Assembly: GCF_947179515.1 (NCBI RefSeq)
Contig: NC_067480.1
Span: 10,225,501 to 10,289,500, forward strand
Direction of reading: 5' to 3'
DNA from: Apodemus sylvaticus
Taxonomy: Eukaryota; Chordata; Mammalia; Rodentia; Muridae
DNA length: 64,000 bases
Positions 11,730-20,843 of the stretch are shown here, piece by piece. The first letter of the stretch is position 1. Each line of letters opens with the position of its first letter. A program made the translations under genes and the position numbers. A model generated the notes under the pieces. That model saw only the letters and a program-made list of their open reading frames with translations, made no database searches and was not told the DNA's origin.

Positions 11730-12950
11730 ATGGCCTCTCTTCTAATGCAACCTGCTGCGTCTGTGTCGGACTTGGAACTCACAGAAGTTCACAAACTGAG
11801 ATATCATTGCAAAACTATAAATGAAATAAAACATCAAGCCAGTATCTTCTCTCCCAGACCTGCCAGTCCTGCAGGAGCGCATCCTGATGAGACCCTCCTG
11901 GAGGAAGCCTGTGGTACAGAATTCAAAAGAGCAGCCATAAACTCCATCAAAGAAGCCAAGGAGACTAAAGAGGACTCCAAGAAACAGCTCAGTTAAATTA
12001 AGGAGAAAGAACCAAAGGAGGATGAATACCTATGAGACAAAGAAGAAAACACAAACATAAAGGCAGATAGGCATGTGGAAAATCCAGGACTTGAAAATGG
12101 AATTCAACGAGGAGCCAGAGATATTGAAGAGTAGTCAAGAAGAAAGAGATGGAATAAAAAAAAAACCCAATAACTAAGTTTTTGAAAAAGGACTTAAAAG
12201 AAAGTCTTCAAGTAGAATGAATCAAGCATAAAACAGAATGTTAGGACTCCAAGATAAAGAAGAGGATACAGGCCAAATAAACACAGAATATGAAAAAGAT
12301 TAAAACACAGAAAAGGAACACGTCATAGAGAATGTGGGATACTGTGAAAAAAAAAAAAACAACAACTTAGAATTATAGGGATAGAAGAAGGAGAAGAATC
12401 ACAAGTCAGTGGTATAGACCAGATCTTCAACAAGTCCACAGAAGTAATCGTCCCCAAACTATGGGAAGATGCACCAATGGAGATACAGGTAGCACACACA
12501 ACATCAAATAGACAAACGAAAGCACAAAATACTCATGGCATATCATAGCTAAAACATTAGGTATGCAAAGCAATGAAAGTGTCTTGAAAGCTGTAAGAGA
12601 AGAATGCAAGTCACATACAAAGGAAATCTCCTCAGACTAAGAGCTCATTTTTCAATGGAAACTTTGAAAGCCAGAAGAGCCTGAAGCAACGCATTTCAAA
12701 AGACTATGCTGTCCAGCTGAGACTAATATACTTGACCAACTATTTACCATAACTGAACAGGACATGCAAACATTTCAACAATATAAACAGCCTGAAAAGT
12801 TTGTACCCAACAGAGCAAACCTAAAGAAAACACAGAAGACAGTAGTTCCAGATGAAGAGCAAAATGAGCAGACACAGAGACCATTGGGGAAATACAGGAA
12901 GCCATGATCATTAAAACTGAAAATATCACTGAAACACAAAACACAGTGAA
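11730..12950 (+). pseudogene. L1 ORF1-like RNA-binding protein remnant
   Basis: A first open stretch of 88 codons (11730-11996) begins MASLLMQPAAS and ends in a Lys/Glu-rich, coiled-coil-like segment. Beyond its stop, the degraded reading resembles the L1 ORF1 RNA-binding and C-terminal domains ('ACTTTGAAAGCCAGAAGAGCC' at about 12661 is a near-invariant ORF1 motif). In intact L1s this protein trimerises and coats L1 RNA. Stops and frameshifts make this copy non-functional. The N-terminal 88 residues are not familiar to me. Confidence 0.55.
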
Positions 12951-13140
12951 GATCAATAACATAATGACTGCAATTGCACACACATTTTAATAATAAACAT
13001 CAAGTATCAATGTCCTCAATTCTCTAATCAAAAGACTCAGGCTGATTGACACAGAGAAACATTACTACAGACATCAAAGAAATTCAGACTATTGTTAAAG
13101 GAATATTTTAAAAACCTGTCCTCTGTTAAGCAGGAAAATC

Positions 13141-13166
13141 TAAAAAAAAAAAAAAAAAAAAAAAAA
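13141..13166. repeat. Poly(A) expansion
   Basis: A run of about 25 A residues at the point where the L1 ORF2 reading ('GAAAATCTAAAA') should continue. It looks like a microsatellite grown from an A-rich codon stretch, next to the LTR insertion. Confidence 0.7.
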
Positions 13167-13556
13167 GGATCAATTTTTTGATTCAGCCAACTCGCCATTT
13201 TAGACCTATAAATAATCACCTTTTTCTAGAACTCAGTTGAGTCGCTGCGTGAAGGAAAACACCACACAATCTTAGTTTAGAACTAACAGGTAACACAATT
13301 GTTGGCACAGCAGCTAGTATTCTAATTTGCAAGCTATTCTAAGGCATAAATCCTCCGGTAGCAGATTCCTGCGAATCTGCCACCTGAACTGGGGCCTCCC
13401 TACCTACAGTGTGTCCTTCATCACGTCTCCGGCACAAAAGGAAGCATCTTTCTCCCTCTTCCCCTTTTCCTCTCTCCAACCTAGAAATCCCGCCTACTCC
13501 TTGCCCAGTGATTGGTCTTCTGAAATCTTTATTCATTAGGAGAAGGTTCTGCCACA
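13167..13556 (-). mobile_element. ERVK-like solo LTR
   Basis: On the minus strand it starts TGTGGCAGAACC and contains 'GAATAAAGATTTCAG' (AATAAA polyadenylation signal), 'CCAATCACTGGGCAAGGAG' and a purine-rich block, a layout shared with the RMER17-like LTRs at 28854 and 45147. L1 ORF2 sequence flanks both sides. Boundaries and subfamily are approximate, and no clean target duplication is visible. Confidence 0.5.
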
Positions 13557-13625
13557 GGAAAAATTATATTCTAAAATTCATATGGAACCACAAAAGACCC
13601 TAATAGCAAAAACAATCCTGAGAAG
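13557..13625 (+). pseudogene. L1 ORF2 fragment (LKFIWNHKRP)
   Basis: Twenty-odd codons of the conserved ORF2 segment after the reverse-transcriptase domain. It is the tail of a 64-codon frame that otherwise runs through antisense LTR. It fixes the L1 as plus-strand and places the breakpoint of the internal deletion. Confidence 0.8.
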
Positions 13626-13742
13626 AAAGAAATAATGAAAGAAATAATGAAAGAACAAAACAAAGGAAAGAAAGAACAAAAGAAAGAATGAAAGAGAGAG
13701 AGAGAGAGAGAAAAAGAGAGAGAGAGAGAGAAAGCAAGCAAG
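13626..13742. repeat. Purine microsatellite (GAAA/GA)n
   Basis: GAAAGAAA, AATGAAAG and (GA)n units plus a short (AAGC)n run, next to the broken end of L1 ORF2. Confidence 0.9.
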
Positions 13743-13925
13743 CAAGCTAGAAAATGAAAATGTAGTTTCTCCCCAGGGAGGCTGACTAGGGAAACAAAAC
13801 ACTCTTAATAGGGTGCATGCCCAGCAGTAGATGCCAACAGAAAACAAACTCATGACATCTCGGGGAGGTTCCTTGTCATATGATGTCATGTCAGGGTATT
13901 TCATTTAAAAAAAATAAAAAAATTA
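13743..13925 (+). mobile_element. Second, 5'-truncated Lx L1 3'UTR
   Basis: 'GGTGCATGCCCAGCAGTAGATGCC' (13818-13841) and 'TGATGTCATGTCAGGGTATTT' (13881-13901) are landmarks of Lx-type 3'UTRs. The fragment sits inside the ORF2 of the larger L1, so it is a separate insertion; the A/T-rich tail then expands into the minisatellite. Confidence 0.75.
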
Positions 13926-14332
13926 TATATGTATATGTGCATGTGTATGTGTATATGTACATGAGGTAATGTGTATGAGGTATTGTGTATGAAGTATATG
14001 TGTATGAGGTATATGTGTATGAGGTATATGATGTGTATGAGGTATATGATGTGTATGAGGTATATGATGTGTATGAGGTATATGATGTATATGAGGTATA
14101 TGATGTGTATGAGGTATATGATGTGTATGAGATATATGATATATCTGAGGTATATGATGTACCTGAGGTATATGTGTATGAGGTATATGTGTATGAGGTA
14201 TATGATGTGTATGAGGTAGATGATGTGTATGAGGTATATGATGTGTATGAGGTATATGTGCATGAGGTATATGATATGTATGATGTATATGATGTATATG
14301 ATGTATATGATGTATATGTATATGTATAAATA
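13926..14332. repeat. Minisatellite, 18- and 15-bp units
   Basis: Core unit GTATATGATGTGTATGAG (18 bp) alternates with 15-bp versions lacking a TGA triplet; end segments shorten to TATGATGTA. Since both periods are multiples of three and no unit contains a stop in several frames, long frames stay open on both strands (114 codons of Val-Tyr-Asp-Val-Tyr-Glu on plus; 159-179 codons on minus). These are repeat translations, not genes. The array probably grew from an L1 3'-end TATG-rich tail. Confidence 0.95.
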
Positions 14333-14689
14333 TGCACCACAGACGTGGCAAGAAGCCACCAGAATGCCACCAGAAGTTCTCTGGTGCACTTCTCTTTATG
14401 AAGTCATGAGAAACGATGATCTTCAAAGATTGGCAAGGCGAACCAATACCACCCAGTGTCACCCACTGTCTGTTGGGTTGTCTTTATATCTTTTCAAACA
14501 TCACAATTTCTCTCAAGCATCTACTCTAGCAGAGCATTGCATGCCCTTTCCCAGGCAGCTTCCAGAAAGACACTATGTGTTGTTCTCAGCAAAACATCCT
14601 CCCGCGTGTCTGCTTTAGTAAAAACATCCTCTCATAAGTCAGTTTATAGAACAACATCACATGGCACAGCTGAGTCTGCGAAGAAACCA
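14333..14689 (-). mobile_element. Solo LTR-like element, family unresolved
   Basis: A 357-bp block bounded by TG...CA on both strands (plus TGCACC...AAACCA), lying between the minisatellite and resumed L1 ORF2. On the minus strand it contains GATATAAAG, a plausible TATA box, near 14490. I recognise the block as a repeated rodent sequence but cannot name the family. No certain target duplication is visible. Confidence 0.45.
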
Positions 14690-15001
14690 GAAATTCCCAC
14701 TTCACAAAACAGACATGTAGACCGAGGGAACAAAGTTGAAGACCCAACCATGAGCACTTGCAACTTCAGCCACTTAATATTCACCTTGAACAACGAACTT
14801 CAAACAGATCAAAGACCTAAACCTGAAACAACAGAGAAGCTAGAAGAAAACAGGCTGTGCCCTACATGATATGTAGGAAAATGCTTTCTGAATAGGACTC
14901 CATTTGCCCAAGGATTAAGACCAATGATTGACTAGGTGGACAATCAACTGGGTAGAGAAGAAGCTCACATAATAGGGGAAAATCATTGCCGGCTCTATAT
15001 C
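14690..15001 (+). pseudogene. L1 ORF2 C-terminal fragment
   Basis: 'AAAACAGACATGTAGACCGAG' at 14707 is the conserved sequence after the ORF2 polymerase domain; 'GATCAAAGACCTAAACCTGA' follows in register. Stops interrupt it. The reading resumes at 17277 beyond the MaLR, which shows that the MaLR inserted into this L1. Confidence 0.75.
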
Positions 15002-15409
15002 TGTCTAGGTTAGAGTTACTGTTCTGTGATGTAACACCTAACCAAGGTAACTTGGAGAGGAAAGGGTTAATTTGGCTTGCACTTCCATATCACTGATCAT
15101 CACTGAAGGAAGCCAGGACAGGAATTCAAACAGGGCAGAGAGCTGGAGCAGGAGCTGATGCAGAGGCCATGGAGGGCGCTGCTTACTGGCTTGCTTCCCA
15201 TGGCTTGCTCAGCCTCCTTATAGAACCCAGGACCACCAGACTGGGATGGCCCTGCCCACAATGGGCTGGGCCCTCCTCCATAACTAAGACAGTGCCCCAC
15301 TGGCTTGCCTACAGCCTGATCTTATGAAGACATTTTCTCAGCTGAGGCTCCCTCCTCTCTGGTAACTCTAGCTTGTGTCACATTGATATAAAACTACCCA
15401 AGACAACAG
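15002..15409 (-). mobile_element. ORR1-type MaLR LTR (3' LTR of a complete element)
   Basis: Plus strand begins TGTCTAGGTTAGAG and contains 'GGAGCTGATGCAGAGGCCATGG' (15149-15170), 'TGCTTACTGGCTTGC', 'CCCAGCCCATTGTGGG' in reverse complement, and ends with the CATTGATATAAAACTACCCAAG motif, all ORR1 landmarks. As the element is minus-strand, this left copy is its 3' LTR. Confidence 0.85.
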
Positions 15410-16860
15410 ACCCTTGTCAACATGACACACAGACCCTTCCTTCTTCAATCAGAAGCTTTCCTTTCTCATTTATCTCCGGATGGCAGTATTAATGGTGATT
15501 GATATTTATATCACATATAAATATAAATAACTTTTTAAAGTCCCATAGTCCTTACAAACTCCAATACATTAAAACTCAAGTCTCTAGAAAATATCCAATC
15601 TCTTTAAAAATTCCAAAATCTCACCAGGCAGTGGTGGCGCACGCCTTTAATCCCAGCACTTGGGAGGCAGAGGCAGGCAGATTTCTGAGTTCAAAGCCAG
15701 CCTGGTCTACAGAGTGAGCTCCAGGACAGCCAGGGCTACACAGAGAAACCCTGTCTTAAAAAAAAACCAAAAAACAAAACAAAACAAACAAACAAACAAA
15801 AACACAAAACAAAACCAAAAAACTAATTTAAATATTCAAAGTAATTCAGCTGTGGCTCCTATAAAAGACAAAATTAAACACCTTCTCACTTCAAAAGGGA
15901 AGAACCAGGGCACAGATCTGAGCAAAGCAAAACCGAACTCCAACAGTAAAAGTAACTCAACATTCAATGTCTGGGATTCACTCACCATTTTCTGGGCCCC
16001 TCCAAAGAGCTTGGATCAGTCTGTCCTCTGTAGCATACACAGCTTTCTTCTAGGCTCTGACTGGCTTCATTGCACTGCTGCTGCCATTCTTGGTGGGCGT
16101 CCCCTGGTACCGGCTTCTCCAACGAGACAGGGTCTTCTGCAACTGGGCTGCACTTTCACCAATAGCCTCACAGGCTCTCCTCACAGTGCTAAGCCAAGAC
16201 TCAACTCCTCTGCATGCCCCCTTCAGTCCTGGGCCTTCAACAGCCATTGAGGCTGCACCTGCACCAACGGCCTTTCCTGGTCTCTCACGGTGACAAGCCT
16301 CAGTGGCTCTCCATGACCCCTTCATGCCTTCAAAACCAGCACCACCCAGATGACTCTCACACTACCAAGTTTGCCTGACAACATGAGGTACGACCTTGGT
16401 CACCTCCGGAACAGAGATTCTGTGTGGTGCTGCTCAGGAAACACTTCCCAGAAGATTTTGCCTCAGTGACGCTGATCTCTTCTTAATCGCCACCAATGTC
16501 TGTTTCAGTTGACCAACATCAAAGATCCCAGCAGAACAGGAGGCTACGCTTTAGTAGTTCTGATATCTTGTTAGTCACAGTTGATTGTTCAATCCCAGCT
16601 GACCAGAACCACAGAATCCTAATTCAAAATAACAAAGGGTCCCCACAGAGTCTTTAAACTTCCCATTTGAAACTTCGCAAGCCAGGCCTCCATTGTCTGT
16701 GTTGCCTTCAGCATTCTTGTCTTCCGAGCTCCTACAGAACACTTACTGAGCACTGAAAGGTCAATGCCTTTCTAGCCCAAAGTTCCAAAGCCCTTCCATA
16801 ATCCTCCCAAAAAACAACGTGGTCAGGTCTCCTGTGTGTACCCTGCTGTCCTGGTACTGA
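15410..16860 (-). mobile_element. MaLR internal region
   Basis: Between the two ORR1 LTRs lie about 1.25 kb (without the B1) of known MaLR internal sequence, for example 'TTCAAAAGGGAAGAACCAGG' at 15890, 'GGAAACACTTCCCAGAAGAT' at 16438 and 'CTGATCTCTTCTTAATCGCC' at 16470. MaLR internal regions have no complete retroviral genes; the elements depend on ERVL proteins in trans. The 196-codon plus frame at 15660-16250 is antisense to the element and includes B1, so it is not a gene. Confidence 0.75.
15621..15828 (+). repeat. B1 SINE
   Basis: Nearly full B1 ('GGTGGCGCACGCCTTTAATC', 'GATTTCTGAGTTCAAAGCC', 'CAGGGCTACACAGAGAAACC') with a long CAAAA-rich tail. The GATTTCTGAGTTC variant is mouse-type. 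It is inserted in the MaLR internal region and so is younger than it. Confidence 0.95.
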
Positions 16861-17276
16861 GTTGTCTTAGAGATTCTACTGATGTGAAAAAAAAATACTA
16901 TGAACAAAGCAACTTGGGGAGGAAAGGGTTTGTCCAGGTTACACTTCCGCATCAAAGTTCATCATGGTAGGAATTCAGGACAGCAACTTAAGCAGGACAG
17001 GAACAAACTAGGAGCTGATGCAGAGACCACGGAGGGATGCTGCTTACTGGCTTGCTCCTCAGGGATTGGTCAGCTTGTTTTCTTATAGAATTCAGAATCA
17101 CCAGGGCGGGATAGACCCACCCACAGTGGGTGGGCACCTCCTCCACCAATCGCTAATTAATATCTTCCAGGCTTGCCCGAAGCCAGATCTTCTGGAGGAC
17201 TTTTCTCAGGTGAGGCTTCCTCCTCTCTAGTGACTCTACTTTATATCAAGTTGACACAAAGCAAGCCAGTATAACC
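16861..17276 (-). mobile_element. ORR1-type MaLR LTR (5' LTR of a complete element)
   Basis: Same family and orientation as 15002-15409: 'GGAGCTGATGCAGAGACCACGG' (17010-17031), 'TGCTTACTGGCTTGC', ending '...TCAAGTTGACACAAAGCAAGCC'. L1 ORF2 reading resumes immediately after it. The pair makes a two-LTR MaLR of about 2.3 kb; most copies in the genome are solo LTRs. Confidence 0.85.
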
Positions 17277-17575
17277 TCTGAGAGAGGATTATATCCAGAA
17301 TCTATAGAGAACTCAAAACTAAAAATCATAATCATAATATCCATTCAAAAAGTGGATCTGGGACCTGAAGAGAGAATTCTCAGAAGATGAAAGAAATATA
17401 GCTGAGAAATATTTTTAAAGAAAAATGTTCATCATCCCCAGCAATTTGGGAAATGCAAGCAAAACAACTTTAATGTAAGGAAAAAATGAAGCGGGAACTT
17501 TGCAGATTAATAAATGGAACCAGAAAAGATCATAATTGGTTTTCCAGACATAGAAAAACAAATGTTGCCTCCTCC
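17277..17575 (+). pseudogene. L1 ORF2 C-terminal fragment (continuation)
   Basis: 'GAGAGAGGATTATATCCAG', 'AGAGAGAATTCTCAGAAGAT' and 'GGGAAATGCAAGCAAAACAACTTT' follow L1 ORF2 just downstream of the part that ends at 15001. Degraded by stops and by deletions near 17500. Confidence 0.7.
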
Positions 17576-17705
17576 TCCTCCCTCCTCCTCCTCCCTCTCT
17601 TTCTCCGCCCTATTCTGAAGATTCTAGCTGTAGCTCCTCAGACAGTGAGACCCCCCCCCCAATTAAAGCTTTCTTTGTAAATTGCCTTTTGTGATGTTTT
17701 GTCAC
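17576..17705 (+). mobile_element. MaLR LTR 3' fragment with (TCC)n
   Basis: A (CTC/TCC)n run at 17570-17606 leads into 'AATTAAAGCTTTCTTTGTAAATTGCC' (split by two mismatches from the MT/ORR 3' end) and 'TGTGATGTTTTGTCAC', the usual LTR terminus. A C-run lies at 17651-17662. Only the 3' end is present. Confidence 0.55.
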
Positions 17706-18450
17706 TTCTACGACTCCTCATCAAGAAAACTTCTCTTTGTAATAGATAAGAGACCATTACAGAAAACCACAACCAGTCAAAATGCAGAGTTGTACAGCCC
17801 GGTTCCTATAGATATGGCTGAAAAAAACCTCTTGCACCCAAGACCCAGGGAACATTACAGACAGAGATGAAAGAGTGGAAGGGCCCAAGGATCAAGGCAT
17901 CTGTTGTGAGACTGTGTCTCCTAGCAACGTCAAGAGCTACATCCCTAAAGTCTCCCCAATATGGATGCCCAAACAGCAACTAACAAGAAGAAAATAATAG
18001 GCATGCTAATGAGGACCGGGGAACCCCCACAAGTCCTCAGTCCTATACAAGACACTACAGGCAATTAAGGAATACTCAGAGAGGAAAAAAAAATCCTCTT
18101 CCCCAGAGAAGAGCCCAGCAGTTGGTTACCCATGCTGGTCAGCATTGAAAACATGCGTACAAGTAACATCATATAGACTGACCGTGCAAGTCATATTTAG
18201 GAATATATATGTATATACATTATATGTGCATAAAATAAAAATTAATGAAGAAGGAGGCTATGAATCTGAGAGAAGGTAGCATGTAATTACATCCCCCAAG
18301 GCATTATATTTTGTATCTGAAAACAATAAGCAACATTAGTTTGTGTTTTTAAAGTAACTTAGATGGTAGTATCTGTGAGGGTTTAGAGGGAGGAGAAGGG
18401 ACAGAAAGTGCTGTAATGACATATAATATTATGAGTAAAGGAAATCATTT
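17706..18450 (+). mobile_element. L1 3'UTR (Lx-type)
   Basis: 'GAGACCATTACAGAAAACCAC' (17751), 'CTGTGTCTCCTAGCAACGTC' (17913), 'CTACAGGCAATTAAGGAAT' (18055) and 'CATATAGACTGACC' (18170) are consecutive landmarks of an old rodent L1 3'UTR, ending in the AT-rich tail near 18450. A foreign 64-bp block (18298-18360) interrupts it near the 3' end. Confidence 0.75.
18298..18360. repeat. 64-bp direct duplicate, copy A
   Basis: The block beginning AAGGCATTATATTTTGTATC and ending TAAAGTAACTT recurs at 19272-19336 with 7 mismatches and no large gap (about 89% identity). Here it interrupts L1 3'UTR sequence; the L1 motifs 'GGTAGCATGTAATTACAT' and 'TGAGGGTTTAGAGGGAGG' flank it. Confidence 0.8.
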
Positions 18451-18662
18451 AAAAATCAAGTGAAGAATAACATAGCCAGTGTGCATGTAGCAGCACCTAG
18501 GAACAGAGCCAGTGCATGCTGCCAGCAGTATGAGCTCAATTTACTTCCTCCCAAGTGCCTTCACACCTTCCCTGCAGTGTACCGTTACACTGAGCCACTG
18601 TTTAACATCCTTGTATTCCTTTGTAATCACATTATCTACGTCTACTTTGAGTCAATAGTAAT

Positions 18663-19008
18663 TGTCTTAGTTTGCTCTCTATTGCGGTGATAAAGACCGC
18701 GATCAAAGTTACTGCGGTGAGGAAAGGCTCACTTCATTGCACTGCTTAGAGGCCACCCTTAAGGGAAGTCAGGCAGGAACCACAGCAGAGGCCACAGAGG
18801 ACTGCTCCTGATGCCTGCTCTGTTCGCTTTCTTATATACACCAGGCAGGACCACCTGCCCAGTGCAGCCCCGCCCACACGGGTGGCCCCGCCCACATCCA
18901 GCATCCAGCCACAAAAGCCCCAGACTTACCTGCGGACAATATGATGGAGGCATTTTTTTCTCGGATGACTCTGGCTTGTACCTAGTTGATTAAAAATTAC
19001 CCAAGACA
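18663..19008 (-). mobile_element. Solo ORR1-like LTR
   Basis: Plus-strand ends TGTCTTAGTTTGCTCTC and '...ATTACCCAAGACA' match an antisense ORR1-family LTR. Interior motifs (GGCCACAGAGGACTGCTCC, TTCTTATATACACC, TATA-like on the minus strand) agree. Flanking 5-mers GTAAT (18658-18662) and GTAGT (19009-19013) are compatible with the 5-bp duplication of ERVL-type integration. Confidence 0.8.
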
Positions 19009-20145
19009 GTAGTGCTTTCCATGTTCTAAATTATATGGAGTATTTCACTGTATAAACCCCTCTATAATTTGCTTTATTCTATACTTCTGCAAACTCCTTA
19101 TCGGTTCACATACTATGTATGCTGTTTGTGGACTCATTCTTTTTCCTTACAGCTTTTCATTAAAAACTTTCCCCGAAATAACATAGTATTAAAAACCCAG
19201 TAGGATATACTTTGAGAAATTAGACATCGCGCCCTACACAGACCATTACTCCACCGCACTCAATTCTCCACCAAAGGCATTATATTTTGTAGCTGAAAAC
19301 GATAAGCAATATTAGTCTGTGTTTTGAAAATAACTTTATACAGCATTCTTTTACAACAAGTGGAGAAACGCAGAAGGCCTGGGCTTTAATCGAGTCCTCA
19401 CTTCCGGCGGCTCACTGTGGGCTCACCCAGCGCCCGACTTCAGGGCCCCTCGGCAGCCATTCAAATCTCTACAGCGTCTGATGCGAGCGAGCAGGCAGCC
19501 TTCGGGCATCACCCTCTCTCCAGCTTTCTCCCTCTTCATGTTTGAAGCCCGTGGATTTACGGTGTTTTACAGGAAGACTATGCACTTTGGAAGTTGTTTA
19601 TTTTACCTTCCACAGCACTTTTAGGCGTCACAGGGGAGATTTCCAAGATGGTTAATCTGCCAGCTTTCTGGAAGCAGCAGTCTTAAAAGTATTCTACATA
19701 TTCTCTGTATGGGAAACAGTCATTTCCCACGAGAGCTTCACCATCAGAATAGCTGACGTTCTTATAAAACATCTGCTTCATGCAACTTTGGAAGCACGTC
19801 AATTTAATTGGAACAACTCGTTGTGTTTCAATGTTAAATTTTATATGATAGTCTTCGGTTTCATGAATTTTTTTGTGGTTTTAAAATAGAGAATGACAGC
19901 ATATGCTTAATAGTTTCAAAAAAGAGAAGCAGCGAGGATGTTTCCCCCTCATTAGAACACAGGGAAGGCAGTTTGCTTGCAGGGAAGCAGCAAGACGCTG
20001 AAGAAATGAAGGTGTAGGGCTTCGGAATAAACACTGAACTGGTTAGGGCAGGCTTAGGAAGAAGGAATAATTCTGAATTGGTTAACTAGTACAGACATGA
20101 GGCGGTCCGCTTGTAGTAGAGTTGGTACAAGCAACTAGAACCTTA
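19009..20145. other. Single-copy DNA containing duplicate copy B
   Basis: No repeat family recognised except the 64-bp block at 19272-19336. The stretch 19360-20000 is high-complexity with moderate GC and no visible SINE or LTR. No convincing exon. Confidence 0.4.
19272..19336. repeat. 64-bp direct duplicate, copy B
   Basis: Partner of 18298-18360, same orientation, about 975 bp downstream and beyond the ORR1-like LTR. It sits in otherwise single-copy sequence, so it is the more likely source. Confidence 0.8.
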
Positions 20146-20400
20146 TGTGCTGGCTAGTTTTATATCAACCTGACATAAACTAAAATTATTCGAGAGGAGA
20201 GACCCTCAGTTGAGAAATTCCCTCCATAAAGCCAGCCTTTAGACAAGACTGGGAGAGAATTTTCTTAACTAATGATTCATGTGGGAGGGTCCAGCCCTCT
20301 GGGGGGTGGGGCCACTTCCGGACTGCTCATCCTGGATACTGTTAGAAAGCAGACGGAGCTGGCTCTGAGGAGTAAGCCAGTGAAGGGTGGAGTGAGTGGA
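20146..20400 (+). mobile_element. ORR1-like LTR, 5' part
   Basis: Starts TGTGCTGGCTAGTTTTATATC with 'GACCCTCAGTTGAGAAATTCC' and 'TTTTCTTAACTAATGATTC', the ORR1 5' half in plus orientation. Similarity fades after about 20400, so the 3' half is lost or too diverged. Confidence 0.75.
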
Positions 20401-20634
20401 CTGCCTATGAGATGAATGAGTTTCAGTATTTGTTTCCCAAACCCTTTCCCCAGCTCTGTGGGTTAACATCTGCACGCAGCTGCCAAGACCTGGTCACATT
20501 ATCTTCTTCCTCACACACATAGTCACTGGGTGATTCCAGTGTCTCATTAACACTATTAACAGTATTAACATTAATACTATGTCCTCAAATTATTCAACTT
20601 GATAACTATTTCTCTAATTATGTTTTAATTACGT
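20401..20634. other. Single-copy or decayed LTR tail
   Basis: May include the unrecognisable 3' half of the LTR upstream; nothing else seen. Confidence 0.3.
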
Positions 20635-20843
20635 ATTATTTTTTAATCACACTTTCTGTGTGTAGGGGTGAGGTGGGAGTATGCACGTGACTGCAGTACC
20701 TATGGTGGCCAGAAGAGGGTGTCAAATCCCCTGGAGCAACTGGTGCTCGTGAACTGACCAACTTGGGTACTGAGAACCAAATACGGGTCCTCCGAAAGAA
20801 CAGTTTGTTCTCTTAACAACCGAACCCTTTCTCCAGCAGCCCC
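20635..20843 (-). repeat. B3/B2-family SINE
   Basis: The minus strand reads 'GGGCTGCTGGAGAAAGGGTTCG', then the tRNA-derived body; the plus strand shows 'GGTGGCCAGAAGAGGGTGTC', the antisense of the B2/B3 3' body, and a TG-rich tail at the left. Diverged. Confidence 0.75.

Larger units (their letters stand above)
11720..18450 (+). mobile_element. Old Lx/HAL1-like L1, internally deleted and repeatedly invaded
   Basis: Pieces of one plus-strand L1 appear in the right order: ORF1-like region 11730-12950, start of ORF2 near 12990-13050, linker region 13055-13140, thumb region 13557-13622 (peptide LKFIWNHKRP), C-terminal region 14690-15001 and 17277-17575, and 3'UTR 17706-18450. The gaps hold an LTR, a second L1 3' end with minisatellite, another LTR and a complete MaLR. 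Most of the endonuclease and reverse-transcriptase coding sequence is deleted, and stops are frequent. It is a dead element. The 3'UTR could belong to a separate L1, but its position fits. Confidence 0.7.

Noticed and set aside
13891..14462. Minus-strand frames of 159-179 codons and a 114-codon plus frame (Val-Tyr-Asp-Val-Tyr-Glu repeats)
   Set aside because: They are translations of the 18/15-bp minisatellite, open only because the periods are multiples of three.
15660..16325. 196-codon plus and 91-codon minus frames
   Set aside because: The plus frame joins a B1 SINE to antisense MaLR internal sequence, and the minus frame lies in the same non-coding internal region.
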